Shown: positions 1 to 10,820 of the stretch, in pieces
How positions within the stretch are numbered: the first letter of the stretch is position 1
How the letters are laid out: every line of letters starts with the position of its first letter
Assembly (NCBI GenBank): GCA_027621555.1
Contig: JAQCBJ010000013.1
Location: 1-41,087, forward strand
Length of the DNA stretch: 41,087 nucleotides
Source of the DNA: Bacteroidota bacterium
GTDB lineage: Bacteria > Bacteroidota > Bacteroidia > Flavobacteriales_D > Sanyastnellaceae
Direction: 5' to 3'
The notes under the pieces: model-generated
Database searches by the model: none
The model's input: the letters and a program-made list of their open reading frames with translations, nothing else
Told to the model about the DNA's origin: nothing
Program-made: the position numbers and the translations under genes

Positions 1-15
1 AAGCCTGAACCGACC

Positions 16-2226
16 ATGAAGACGCCACGCCTCCTCCCTGCCCTGTCGCAACGCATTCCTGCGCTGTTCAGCTCCGTGATGCTGGCCCTTGCCATGTGGG
101 TGCCGGCTGAAGGTGCCGCGCAATTGCCGCCTCCCAACCTGACCTACGTTGACAACGTGAACAACGCCGGCAACGCGACCTTGCGTTGGACGGTGTTCAG
201 TCCCGTCGGGGGAGAGGAATTTGTGCAGAACGAGATCAAGGTGTTCGATTTGGACCAAAACGCCCTCGGCAACCAGTGGCACGTCATCTCGTCGGAAATC
301 ATTGACGGCAACCTCGTGTTGCCCACCGGCTGGGTGATGCCGTCGTTCCTGTACGACGCGAACCAACTCGCCCATTGTTACGTCGGCGTGCAGGTGACTG
401 TGGAAGGCGGAGTGCAGTCGGGCTCTGACCCCTCACCCTTCTTGTGCCAAATCCACCTGAGCCTTGCCGAAGGCATCTCCCCAGGAACCGTGGACCTCAC
501 TTGGAACAGCCCGTATGCACTGACGGGTGCCAACGCCGGCGGCGACTATCAAATCGAACGCATCAACGAATTGACCGGCGAGTGGGACCTCGTGACCACC
601 GTGCCGGACAACCCCGCGGGCGGCGCTTACACCGACAACCCTGGTCCCTGCGCGCAAGTGCTCATCTACCGGATCCGCCAACTTTCAACCTACGCGGAAG
701 GCGTGCACGTGAGCAACCAAGCGGATTTGATCTTCGGAACGGCAGGAGGCGAGACCCCCAACGTCACGCATGTGGACATCGAAAACGGCTTGGCCCACGT
801 GTACTGGGACTTTGAACCTGAACCTGCGACCCTGGGGTACATCGTCTACAAATGCCTCGACACCGGCGGAGGCGCCATCGTGGCCCAGGTGGAGGGTTTG
901 GCGAATTTTGACGTGGTGATTCCCACGTCCAACGCCGGAGCGGAACCTGAGAGCTATCAAGTCGCCGCGTACGATTGCGTCGACGACGACGGCACACCCA
1001 ACCCTGCGGGGGCCGGCGATTGCGTCCGGACGGTTTTCCTGACGGCAGACCAAATCCCCTGCACCGACCGCGCCCAACTCGCGTGGATCCACCCCCTCGG
1101 CATCGCGGGAGGCGTGGCGGAATACATCCCGCAGTACCGGGAAAACGGGGGGGCATGGACCAGCTTAGACACGTTGGCCGGATCCGCCCAAACCGTCGTG
1201 CACGAAGGCGCCTCGCTCACCGCAACCGTGGAGTACCGCGTGCTGGCCAAAGGCGGCGAATTCCAAACCGCCACCTCCAACCTTGTCGAGGTGTCGTTCG
1301 TCTATCCCGACGCGCCCGAGCCGCCCACCCTCGACAGGGTGTCCGTGCTGGACCGGTCGCGCGTGGAATTGGTGCTGTCCACCGACCCGTTGGCCCAGGA
1401 GGTGAGCCTGTATGAGTTCCAGCGCTGGGACGAGACGGACAGTTCTTGGATCCCGTTGGTGCCGAAGCAACCCGCCAACCTTGGTTTCCCCGTCATCCAC
1501 GTGGATGCGGAGCGCAACACCAACGAATACGCTTACCGCTACCGTGCTGTGGCGTACAACGGGTGCGACGCGGTGGTGGCCGAATCCCAAGAGGCCGAGA
1601 CCATTCTCCTGCGCGGCTTCCGAAGCACGACACCCGGCTTGTACGAGAACAGCTTGATTTGGACGCCATACGACGGGTTTGCCAACGGCCTGGACCGCTA
1701 CGAGGTGATTCGGAAAACGTCGAACGACCCAAATGTGGTGGGCCAACCCCTGGCCACGGTCAGCGCGGTGAGTGAGAACCACGAAGACGAAGTCGGCGAG
1801 GAGTTCGATTCGCCCGGCATCTTCTGTTACCGCGTGCTTGCGCTCGAAGTGCCGGACAGCAACGAGGTCCTGCAAGGGGCTGCCTCGAATTGGGTGTGTT
1901 TGACGGAAGACCCCATTGTTTGGATTCCGACGGCATTCACGCCCAACGACGACGACTTGAACGACTGGTTTCCTTGGGCACCCGGTGAAGCGAACGTGGG
2001 GTTCCTCGGCGAACCGCAAGGCACCAACCCCAACTTCAGGTTGACTGTCGTGTCTCGCTGGGGGACCAAAATCTTTCAAACGGAATCCATCGACGAACCG
2101 TGGGACGGCCGAGTCGACGGCCAACTGGTGGCAACGGGCGTCTACGTCGTCCACGTCGAATACCTCGACGGCGCCGGATCGTGGAGAACCCAGAGCGTGC
2201 ACTTGACGGTCCTGCCCGGCCAGTAA
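16..2226 (+). CDS. T9SS type B sorting-domain protein with FN3-like repeats
   Basis: Exported 736-residue surface or secreted protein. A signal peptide is visible: basic start, hydrophobic stretch around residues 18-30, small residues near AEGAAQ at about 31-36. The body (about 40-630) is a run of fibronectin-III-like beta modules, recognised by recurring strand patterns such as YRIRQLS, YQVAAYD, YRVLAKG, YRYRAVAY and CYRVLALE. The last 100 residues match the gliding-motility-associated C-terminal domain (type B T9SS signal): FTPNDDDLNDWF from about 641, then RWGTKIF, WDG and GVYVVHVEY. In Bacteroidota this domain sends cargo through the outer membrane by the type IX system. No enzymatic domain is recognisable, so an adhesive or structural role is only a guess. 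The start is ATG, 15 bases from the window edge, so upstream context is unknown. A promoter-containing gap separates it from guaB. Confidence 0.88.
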   Translation: MKTPRLLPALSQRIPALFSSVMLALAMWVPAEGAAQLPPPNLTYVDNVNNAGNATLRWTVFSPVGGEEFVQNEIKVFDLDQNALGNQWHVISSEIIDGNLVLPTGWVMPSFLYDANQLAHCYVGVQVTVEGGVQSGSDPSPFLCQIHLSLAEGISPGTVDLTWNSPYALTGANAGGDYQIERINELTGEWDLVTTVPDNPAGGAYTDNPGPCAQVLIYRIRQLSTYAEGVHVSNQADLIFGTAGGETPNVTHVDIENGLAHVYWDFEPEPATLGYIVYKCLDTGGGAIVAQVEGLANFDVVIPTSNAGAEPESYQVAAYDCVDDDGTPNPAGAGDCVRTVFLTADQIPCTDRAQLAWIHPLGIAGGVAEYIPQYRENGGAWTSLDTLAGSAQTVVHEGASLTATVEYRVLAKGGEFQTATSNLVEVSFVYPDAPEPPTLDRVSVLDRSRVELVLSTDPLAQEVSLYEFQRWDETDSSWIPLVPKQPANLGFPVIHVDAERNTNEYAYRYRAVAYNGCDAVVAESQEAETILLRGFRSTTPGLYENSLIWTPYDGFANGLDRYEVIRKTSNDPNVVGQPLATVSAVSENHEDEVGEEFDSPGIFCYRVLALEVPDSNEVLQGAASNWVCLTEDPIVWIPTAFTPNDDDLNDWFPWAPGEANVGFLGEPQGTNPNFRLTVVSRWGTKIFQTESIDEPWDGRVDGQLVATGVYVVHVEYLDGAGSWRTQSVHLTVLPGQ

Positions 2227-2275
2227 GCCACCCTGCCATGCTACAGCTTGCGAGAATCTGTCCCACCCGCGTGGG

Positions 2276-2302
2276 TTGGGTGTTCCTTCTGCACTAAATT
2301 TG
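2276..2302 (+). promoter_or_regulatory. Bacteroidota-type promoter of guaB
   Basis: TTG at 2276-2278 and an exact TAnnTTTG box (TAAATTTG) at 2295-2302, 16 bases apart, fit the -33/-7 consensus used by the Bacteroidota primary sigma factor. Transcription would start near 2308, giving a leader of about 95 bases before guaB. The rest of the 176-base gap shows nothing else I can support. Confidence 0.6.
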
Positions 2303-2369
2303 CGCGAATCGCGGACTGAACCTTCGGCATCCCTCCTCGCTCTCTGGAGCGACGGCGATTCCCTCGTGA

Positions 2370-3878
<1,509 letters not shown>

Positions 3879-3884
3879 CACGAC

Positions 3885-3901
3885 TTGCCTCGTTAAGGCA
3901 A
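3885..3901 (+). terminator. Weak hairpin after guaB
   Basis: TTGCCT (3885-3890) and AGGCAA (3896-3901) can form a 6-bp stem with a 5-base loop, 7 bases after the guaB stop. There is no downstream T-run, so termination is uncertain. Its arms share sequence with the next inverted repeat at 3928-3943. Confidence 0.3.
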
Positions 3902-3927
3902 ATTGACGGAACTTTCGGTGCGTTTGA

Positions 3928-3943
3928 GCGGCAAACTTGCCGC
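3928..3943 (+). repeat. Near-perfect inverted repeat upstream of PPIase gene
   Basis: GCGGCAA-AC-TTGCCGC is a 16-base near-palindrome 33 bases before the PPIase ATG. It could be a hairpin in the leader or an operator. No T-run follows it. The GGCAA and TTGCC arms are the same pentamers as in the hairpin at 3885-3901, so the four arms could pair in alternative ways. Confidence 0.4.
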
Positions 3944-3976
3944 CGCGCCCCAACGAATCACCACGACTCCTACCCC

Positions 3977-6013
3977 ATGAAGCCATTTGCATGGATCGCC
4001 GCTGCCGCGGCCCTGGCCTTCGGAACGGCCGCCCCCACCTTTGCCCAACGCCAAAGCGCCGCAGGTGCGGACGGCAACCCCAACGAACGCCACGTGCTCG
4101 AAGTGGGAGGCGAACTTGTGACGTTGTCTGATTTTCAGCACGTCTACGGCAAAAACAACCGCGACAGCGTGTACACCGTCGAGGCCCTTGACGACTACAT
4201 GGAGCTGTTCGTGAATTTCAAACTCAAGGTGCTCGAGGCGGAAGCGTTGGGCATGGACACCGTCAGCGCATTCAAAAAAGAACTTGCGGGCTACCGCACC
4301 CAACTCGCTCGCCCCTACCTCGTGGACGGCGCGTTGCTCGATGCGTTGGTGGAAGAAGCCTTCGAGCGCAAGGGCATGGAGGTTCGCGCCAGCCACATCT
4401 TGGTGAGCGTGGATGAAAACGCCTCCGCCGCGGACACGCTCCGCGCTTGGAACCGCATTCAAGGCCTGCGCACACGGGTGGAGAACGGCGAGGACTTTGA
4501 GACGGTGGCCCGAAGCAAGAGCGGCAGCGACGACCCGTCGGTGACGAGCAACGGGGGCGACCTCGGATGGTTCACGGCCTTCCAAATGGTGTATCCGTTC
4601 GAGTGCGCGGCGTTCAACACCCCAGAAGGAGAGCTGAGCGAAGTGGTTCGGACGCGGTTTGGGTACCACATCCTGCAAGTGACGGGCAAGCGCAAGGCGC
4701 GTGGCGAAGTGCAGGTGGCTCACATCATGGTGCGCATGCCCAAGGATGCGCCGCAAGACCAAGTCGCGAATGCGGAAGGCCGAATCCAAGAAGTCAAGCG
4801 CCTCTTGCTCAGCGGAGAATCGTTTGAGTCCCTGGCCATGAAGTACAGCGAAGATCCTTCGACGGCCAACAAAGGCGGGTTGCTGCCTTGGTTTGGGACG
4901 GGAAAGATGGTGGAGGAGTTTGAGAACGCGGCGTTCGAATTGAAGGAGGCGGGAGACCTCGCCGGCCCCGTCCGAACCGACTACGGCTTCCACCTGATCA
5001 AGTTGGTCGAGAAGAAGGTCCTGCCTACGCTCGAGGAGAGCCGCCGCGAATTGTCCAAGAAGGTCCGTCGCGACAGCCGCGCAGAGATCACCAAGACGTC
5101 GTTCGTCAACAAGCTGAAGAAGGAATACGGAGCTGAAGTGAGCGAGCGTCGCGTGGAGGCGTTGAAGTTGGCCGCCGCGAAAGTCGACAGCCTGTTCTAC
5201 AAAGGTCATCCCCTGGAAGGGGTGCGCAAGAGCGAGCTCGGCCGCACCTTGTTCAGCGTGGCGGGCGAGCCGCGCACCGTCGAAGACTTCGTCACGTGGG
5301 CCAATGCCGGCAAAATCCGGGACCTGAATCGACCTGCGGACGTGATGGTGGTGCAGGAAGTGGATCGCTACCTCGAGGAGGAGCTTTTGGCCTACGAGGA
5401 CACGCAGCTCGAGGGCAAGCACAACGACTTCCGCCTGCTCATGGAAGAGTACCACGACGGGATTCTGCTCTTCGAGTTGACCGACCAAAAAGTCTGGAGC
5501 CGCGCCGTCTCCGATTCCGCGGGACTCGCCGACTTCCACAGCCGCAACCGCGAACTCTTCATGTGGCCCGAGCGACTCGACGCCGGCATCCACACGTGCG
5601 AAGACGCGAAGATTGCCAAGAAGGTGCGCAAGGAATTGCGCAAGACAGGTGACGTCGAAGGGTTGCGCCGCGAGTTGATTGCCGAGCGTCCGTTGGCGCT
5701 CCGCAACGAGTTTGGGAAGTTCGAAGACGGTGAAAATGCGTGGGCGGACCGCGCTTTCGAAGCTCTTCGGAACGGGGAACTCGTGCCGGACAAGAACGGG
5801 TTGTTGGTTTTGGAAACCACCGAAGGAGGAGACCAAGTCATCTTGGTGCACGTTCGTGAACACATGCAGCCCACACCCAAGACGCTGGACGAGTGCCGTG
5901 GAGCGGCCATTGCCTCCTACCAAGACCACCTTGAAAAGGAATGGATCATGGAGTTGAAGCGCAAGTACCCGCACAAAATCAACCGCGAGGCCTTGTACAG
6001 CTTGGTGCGCTGA
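3977..6013 (+). CDS. Periplasmic peptidylprolyl isomerase with two parvulin domains (PpiC/SurA-like)
   Basis: Exported foldase of 678 residues. Signal peptide at residues 1-24 (MKPFAWIAAAAALAF..., cleavage near TFAQ). Two tandem parvulin (PpiC-type rotamase) domains follow: about 137-237 (RASHILVSV ... GGDLGWF ... FGYHILQVTGK) and about 245-345 (VAHIMVRM ... GGLLPWFGTG ... YGFHLIKLVEK). A long C-terminal region of about 330 residues is rich in charged helices and probably binds substrate. In the family such proteins escort outer-membrane and secreted proteins. It is the first of three consecutive envelope folding genes; its stop codon overlaps the next ATG by one base (TGATG). It contains about five D-S/T-hydrophobic triplets, possible O-glycosylation sites. 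The start is the first ATG with a good signal sequence. Confidence 0.93.
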   Translation: MKPFAWIAAAAALAFGTAAPTFAQRQSAAGADGNPNERHVLEVGGELVTLSDFQHVYGKNNRDSVYTVEALDDYMELFVNFKLKVLEAEALGMDTVSAFKKELAGYRTQLARPYLVDGALLDALVEEAFERKGMEVRASHILVSVDENASAADTLRAWNRIQGLRTRVENGEDFETVARSKSGSDDPSVTSNGGDLGWFTAFQMVYPFECAAFNTPEGELSEVVRTRFGYHILQVTGKRKARGEVQVAHIMVRMPKDAPQDQVANAEGRIQEVKRLLLSGESFESLAMKYSEDPSTANKGGLLPWFGTGKMVEEFENAAFELKEAGDLAGPVRTDYGFHLIKLVEKKVLPTLEESRRELSKKVRRDSRAEITKTSFVNKLKKEYGAEVSERRVEALKLAAAKVDSLFYKGHPLEGVRKSELGRTLFSVAGEPRTVEDFVTWANAGKIRDLNRPADVMVVQEVDRYLEEELLAYEDTQLEGKHNDFRLLMEEYHDGILLFELTDQKVWSRAVSDSAGLADFHSRNRELFMWPERLDAGIHTCEDAKIAKKVRKELRKTGDVEGLRRELIAERPLALRNEFGKFEDGENAWADRAFEALRNGELVPDKNGLLVLETTEGGDQVILVHVREHMQPTPKTLDECRGAAIASYQDHLEKEWIMELKRKYPHKINREALYSLVR

Positions 6014-6951
6014 TGAACCGGCGTTGGACGGCCGCGCTTGTGGGAAGCGCGTTGGTGAGTGCCTTGGTCGTGGCAGGATGCGCTGACCGTGGCATGCCCA
6101 ACCGCGATGATTTTGGGACCGACGTGGCCGCCGAAGCGTACGGCGAAGTGCTCACCTGGGACAGCCTCGCAACGTGGGTGCCCGACGACTTGAGCTTGGA
6201 AGACAGCGCCGCCTTTGCCGAGCGTGTCATTGACCGGTGGATGCGGGAGCAGGTGATGCTGGCGCAGGCGAGAACGCACCTTCAGACGGAGCGTTCGAGC
6301 CTCGAAAAAGCCCTCGATGCGTACCGTCGGAGCCTCCTGATCAACACTTACGAAACGCGGTACGTCGACAGCCGTTTGGACACCGACGTTTCCGAGGATG
6401 AGGTGGCCGCGTACTACGAGGCGCACCCCGAGTTGTTCACCCTGCACGATCACGCCGTCCGGGTGCTGTACCTCCACCTGCCCGACCCCAAGGTGGCGGC
6501 CGAAGCGCGTGGCGCCAATTGGTCCAAGAAAGACCAAAAGGACTGGGACAAGCAGGTCCGCGACGTCGAGACTTGGCTTGAACGTGCCGACTCGACGAGC
6601 ATTCCAGAATTGGAGCGTTGGTGCATCGAACGCGGCGCCGTGCATCACGTAGACCACGAGGCGTGGTGGGCCGTCAACGAACTGCTCGACGAGGTGCCGC
6701 TGTCGCTGTACCGCGTGGAAGACCAAATCCAACGCACCTCCCCCCTTTCCTTCACCGCCCAAGACCGCCTGTACTTCGTGCGCTTCCTCGACCACGGGCT
6801 GAAAGGCAAGACCGCCCCCCTCGACGTCGCCCGCGACCAAATCACCGAGCTCCTGCTCCAAGGTCGCCGCCAACAGCTGCTCGATGCTCTGCGCGACACC
6901 CTGCTCCAACAGGCCTGGGCCAACGGCGATTTGCGTCGTGAAAATTTGTGA
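6013..6951 (+). CDS. Lipoprotein, SurA/PpiC-like chaperone without an evident parvulin domain
   Basis: Predicted lipoprotein of 312 residues: MNRRW, a hydrophobic stretch and the lipobox VVAGC with lipidated Cys23. The body resembles the helical N- and C-terminal parts of SurA-like proteins (EVLTWDSLATWV, EDEVAAYYEAHPELF at about 140-155, C-terminal amphipathic helices), but I see no parvulin core: the GGDLGWF and FGYHIL motifs of the neighbours are missing. It may therefore be a chaperone rather than an isomerase. A start 72 bases upstream is possible, but ATG 6013 overlaps the previous stop (TGATG), begins the signal sequence and is preferred. It belongs to the PPIase run. It contains about four D-S/T-hydrophobic triplets. 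Confidence 0.8.
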   Translation: MNRRWTAALVGSALVSALVVAGCADRGMPNRDDFGTDVAAEAYGEVLTWDSLATWVPDDLSLEDSAAFAERVIDRWMREQVMLAQARTHLQTERSSLEKALDAYRRSLLINTYETRYVDSRLDTDVSEDEVAAYYEAHPELFTLHDHAVRVLYLHLPDPKVAAEARGANWSKKDQKDWDKQVRDVETWLERADSTSIPELERWCIERGAVHHVDHEAWWAVNELLDEVPLSLYRVEDQIQRTSPLSFTAQDRLYFVRFLDHGLKGKTAPLDVARDQITELLLQGRRQQLLDALRDTLLQQAWANGDLRRENL

Positions 6952-6994
6952 GTTCTTCCCCGTTTGGGGTCTTCCACGTTTGGGCCCCTGCCCG

Positions 6995-7002
6995 TACCTT
7001 CG
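6995..7002 (+). promoter_or_regulatory. Candidate -7 box directly before the SurA-like gene
   Basis: TACCTTCG fits TAnnTTTG with one change and ends 4 bases before the ATG at 7007. If active, the transcript would begin at or next to the start codon (leaderless). No convincing -33 TTG is seen at the usual distance, so this rests on the box and its recurrence at other genes here. Confidence 0.4.
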
Positions 7003-7006
7003 ACGC

Positions 7007-8428
7007 ATGATTCGCTCACGATTTGTCCTGGCGACGAGCCTGTTTGTTCTCGCGCTCTGCGGGGCATCCGCCGCCGCCTTTGCCCAACCGGGTGTCCCCG
7101 AATCGTACCAGCGCCTCGACGGCATCATCGCCGTGGTCGGAGATGAAATCGTGCTGGCCAGCGACATCCGTGAACGCGTGCTGCAGGCCAAGCTAGAAGG
7201 CCGCACTGTCAGCGAAGACCAAGAATGCAGCCTGCTCGAATCCATCCTCTTCGAAAAGCTTCTCCTGCACAACGCGCGACTCGACAGCCTCGAGGTCACC
7301 GACGCGGAAGTGATGAGCGAAATCGACCGCCGTCTCGCGTACTACTTGCAGATGTTTGGGACGATTGAAGCGTTCGAGGCGGAGTACGGCAAGTCCGTTG
7401 CGGAGTGGAAGGCTGAGTTCAACGATCCGGTGAGGGAGCAGATTTTGGCCCAAAAAATGCAGGGCGAAATCGACCAATCCGTGCGCTCCACCCCCGCTCA
7501 AGTGCAGGATTACTTCGCGGCCATCCCGGTTGACAGCTTGCCGCTCATCCCCGAGGAACTCAGCTACAGCGAGCTCGTGATGCAGCCTGAGGTCGGCGAG
7601 GCCCAAAAGATGCGCACCCGCAACACGCTCGACTCCATCCGCTACCTCGTCGAAACGGGCAAGATGAGCATGACCCTGGCCGCGACGCGGTACAGCGAAG
7701 ACCCCGGCTCGAAGTACAAGGGCGGCTGTTACAAGAACATCGCGCGCGGACAGTTCGTCCCTGAATTTGAAGGCGCCGTCTACGAAACGGAGGTCGGCGG
7801 CTATTCGCCGGTGTTCGAGTCGGACTTTGGGTTTCACTTCCTTCGGGTCACCGACCGCCGAGGCGAGCAATACAGCGCGTGCCACGTGCTGATGAAGCCC
7901 ACCTTCGACCCCAAGGCGCTCGACCGCATGCAGTCCCAGATCGACTCCGTCTCCGTGAAGCTCGCGCTCGGCGACCTGCCCTTCGAAGCGGCGGTGCTGC
8001 AGTACAGCACGCGGGACGAGACCCGGAACCAAAAAGGCCAGGTCGTCAACGTGCGGGACGGCGGAACGCGGTTTGGGGTAGACGAACTCGACCCCAACGT
8101 CTTCTTCCTGCTTCAGGACCTCGACCCGGGCGAGGTCTCGGCACCCGTCCAACTCCTGGACGAAGACAACCAAGCGTACTGGGCCCTCATCCGCCTCGAC
8201 GAGCGCTTCCCGGCCCACCGCGCGAACCCGCAAGACGACTACGCACTGTTCCAACAGCAGGTCGAAGCCGAACTCCGCGAGGAGGCCCTGTCCACCTGGA
8301 TCGATAAACGCATCGGCGAGACCTTCATCCGTGTGGACGCACCCTACGACGTGTGCACGTTGGACATGCCCTGGCTCACGGAGAGCATCAACGCTTCAGG
8401 CGCCTTCGGCTCCAGCTCTGGAAACTGA
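7007..8428 (+). CDS. SurA-like periplasmic peptidylprolyl isomerase/chaperone
   Basis: Exported 473-residue protein. Signal peptide: MIRSRF, hydrophobic 7-19, AAAFAQ near 26. The SurA N-terminal domain is recognisable (LDGIIAVVGDEIVLASDIRERV, about 36-58; ECSLLESILFEKLLLHNARLD). A first parvulin region lies at about 185-295 (ELSYSELVM ... RYSEDPGSKYKGGCYKNI ... FGFHFLRVTDRRG), and a second, degenerate one at about 297-400 (YSACHVLMKP ... FEAAVLQYST). Overall architecture matches the outer-membrane-protein chaperone SurA (E. coli protein about 430 residues). Starts further upstream lack a signal sequence; ATG 7007 is preferred and follows a -7-like box immediately. It is the third member of the foldase run and about 9 bases before a glycosyltransferase gene. 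Four D-S-hydrophobic triplets are present. Confidence 0.9.
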   Translation: MIRSRFVLATSLFVLALCGASAAAFAQPGVPESYQRLDGIIAVVGDEIVLASDIRERVLQAKLEGRTVSEDQECSLLESILFEKLLLHNARLDSLEVTDAEVMSEIDRRLAYYLQMFGTIEAFEAEYGKSVAEWKAEFNDPVREQILAQKMQGEIDQSVRSTPAQVQDYFAAIPVDSLPLIPEELSYSELVMQPEVGEAQKMRTRNTLDSIRYLVETGKMSMTLAATRYSEDPGSKYKGGCYKNIARGQFVPEFEGAVYETEVGGYSPVFESDFGFHFLRVTDRRGEQYSACHVLMKPTFDPKALDRMQSQIDSVSVKLALGDLPFEAAVLQYSTRDETRNQKGQVVNVRDGGTRFGVDELDPNVFFLLQDLDPGEVSAPVQLLDEDNQAYWALIRLDERFPAHRANPQDDYALFQQQVEAELREEALSTWIDKRIGETFIRVDAPYDVCTLDMPWLTESINASGAFGSSSGN

Positions 8429-8437
8429 CGCCGACCG

Positions 8438-9205
8438 ATGCGCATCTCGGTCGTCACGGTTTGCTACAACGCCGCCACCACGGTGGCGGACGCGGCTCAA
8501 TCCGTCCTCGGCCAAGTTCCCCATCCTGACGCCCCCTTTGACCTCGAATACATCGTCGTCGACGGCGGGTCCACGGACGGCACCCTCGACGCCCTCGCCC
8601 CGTTCCGCGACCGCATCGCTACGCTCATCTCCGAGCCCGACCACGGCCTGTACGACGCCATGAACAAAGGCATCAAGGCTGCCACTGGCGACGTCGTGGC
8701 CATCCTCAACGCCGACGACGTGTATGCCTCGACCGACGTCCTTGCCCACGTCGCGGCCACCTTCCACGAAACCGGCGCCGAAGCGGTCTACGGCGACCTC
8801 CACTACGTCGACGCGGACGACCTCACCCAGGTGCTGCGCCGCTGGCGCTCGGGCGCCTACCGTCCCGGTGCATTCCGTCGGGGCTGGATGCCCCCGCACC
8901 CCGCACTTTTCGTCACGCGGTCGTGCTACGAGCGGTGGGGGTTGTTCACCCTCTCCCTCCGCTCGGCCGCCGACTACGAACTCATGCTCCGCTTCATCCA
9001 CCGGCACGGCATGTCTCTCGCTTACTTGCCCGAGACGCTCGTCTTGATGCGCGCGGGGGGCGTCAGCAACGCGTCTCTCAACCACCACATCCGGGCCCAC
9101 CGCGAGGATTGGAAAGCGTGGCGCATGAACGGCTACCACCCGTCTCCCCTGACCCTGCTCGCCAAGCCCTTGCGCAAGCTCCCCCAATTCCTGTCCCGCG
9201 GGTAG
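8438..9205 (+). CDS. Family 2 glycosyltransferase
   Basis: Cytosolic or membrane-associated GT-A transferase of 255 residues. The N-terminus MRISVVTVCYNAATTVADAAQSV and VVDGGSTDGTLDAL are the nucleotide-sugar-binding signature of GT2. NADDVYAS (about 88-95) supplies the metal-binding DxD-like site, and ADYELMLRF carries the probable catalytic acid segment. It resembles WcaE/WcaA-type transferases of exopolysaccharide loci. The acceptor and sugar cannot be read from the sequence. It is GC-rich like the chaperone genes, starts 9 bases after the SurA-like stop, and precedes the MoxR pseudogene. Its separation and base composition suggest it is older in this genome than the AT-rich glycosyltransferases at 12.6-17.3 kb. 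Confidence 0.9.
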   Translation: MRISVVTVCYNAATTVADAAQSVLGQVPHPDAPFDLEYIVVDGGSTDGTLDALAPFRDRIATLISEPDHGLYDAMNKGIKAATGDVVAILNADDVYASTDVLAHVAATFHETGAEAVYGDLHYVDADDLTQVLRRWRSGAYRPGAFRRGWMPPHPALFVTRSCYERWGLFTLSLRSAADYELMLRFIHRHGMSLAYLPETLVLMRAGGVSNASLNHHIRAHREDWKAWRMNGYHPSPLTLLAKPLRKLPQFLSRG

Positions 9206-9226
9206 GGCGGTCCGGGCGGGGCGCGT

Positions 9227-9234
9227 TATCTTCG
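9227..9234 (+). promoter_or_regulatory. Candidate -7 box upstream of moxR-like gene
   Basis: TATCTTCG, the same octamer as before the Fur-family gene, lies 40 bases upstream of the GTG start. No clear -33 TTG is visible at the expected distance. Confidence 0.35.
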
Positions 9235-9274
9235 GGCTTCATCCTTCAAGCAACTTGAATCAAGCATCCTGACC

Positions 9275-10223
<949 letters not shown>

Positions 10224-10238
10224 TTTGGGCAGCGTCTC

Positions 10239-10784
10239 ATGAACACGACGCGACTCGACCAATTCGACAACTCGGACTACCATCGTGGCCCCTGGCTTGC
10301 GCGTGTCCTGTGGGTCCTGGTCTCCGGCCTGTTCTTCCAAACTTGGTTCCCCTGGCCCAGCGCCCTGAAGCGCATTCTCCTGCGCCTTTTCGGCGCAAGC
10401 GTCGGGCGCGGCGTGGTCCTCAAACCTCGCGTCACCATCAAGTACCCCTGGAAACTGACCGTCGGTGACCACTGCTGGATTGGCGAGAACGTGTGGATCG
10501 ACAACCTCGGCCAAGTCACCCTTGGCAACCACTGCTGCCTCTCCCAAGGCGCCCTCCTCCTTTGCGGCAACCACAACTACAAAAAACCCACATTCGACTT
10601 AATCGTGGGCGACATCACCCTTGAAGACGGCGTGTGGATTGGCGCCCGCGCCAGCGTGGGACCTGGCGTGACTTGCCACTCGCACAGCGTGCTTGCCATG
10701 GGGAGCGTTGCAACTCATAACCTCGGAGCTTGGATGATTTGCCGCGGAAACCCTGCAGAAGTCAAATCAAAACGCAACACCTAA
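10239..10784 (+). CDS. WcaF-like acetyltransferase (left-handed beta-helix)
   Basis: Acyltransferase of 181 residues, about the size of WcaF (colanic acid biosynthesis acetyltransferase). The N-terminus LDQFDNSDYHRG and WPSALKRILLRLFGASVG are typical of this group. Residues about 60-165 form hexapeptide repeats (VVLKPRVTIKYPWKLTVGDHCWIGENVWIDNLG, VTLGNHCCLSQGALLL). GNHNYKKPTFDL includes the catalytic-type His, and CRGNPAEVKSKR closes the helix. It likely O-acetylates a sugar of a lipid-linked or surface glycan using acetyl-CoA. It begins 15 bases after the broken moxR and heads the plus-strand glycan cluster. It is still fairly GC-rich, unlike genes further along. Confidence 0.85.
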   Translation: MNTTRLDQFDNSDYHRGPWLARVLWVLVSGLFFQTWFPWPSALKRILLRLFGASVGRGVVLKPRVTIKYPWKLTVGDHCWIGENVWIDNLGQVTLGNHCCLSQGALLLCGNHNYKKPTFDLIVGDITLEDGVWIGARASVGPGVTCHSHSVLAMGSVATHNLGAWMICRGNPAEVKSKRNT

Positions 10785-10820
10785 CCGGACCCTGAGACTT
10801 ACCTTTCCAGCATCGCCCGC

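Noticed and set aside
2262-2280. Terminator after the T9SS cargo gene (CCCAC-CCGC-GTGGG)
   Set aside because: Only a 5-bp stem, without a T-run, and overlapping the -33 element of guaB; chance is likely.
3893-5974. 693-residue minus-strand open frame opposite the PPIase
   Set aside because: Covers the well-supported two-parvulin gene; the protein has repetitive His/Val/Phe-rich text without family motifs.
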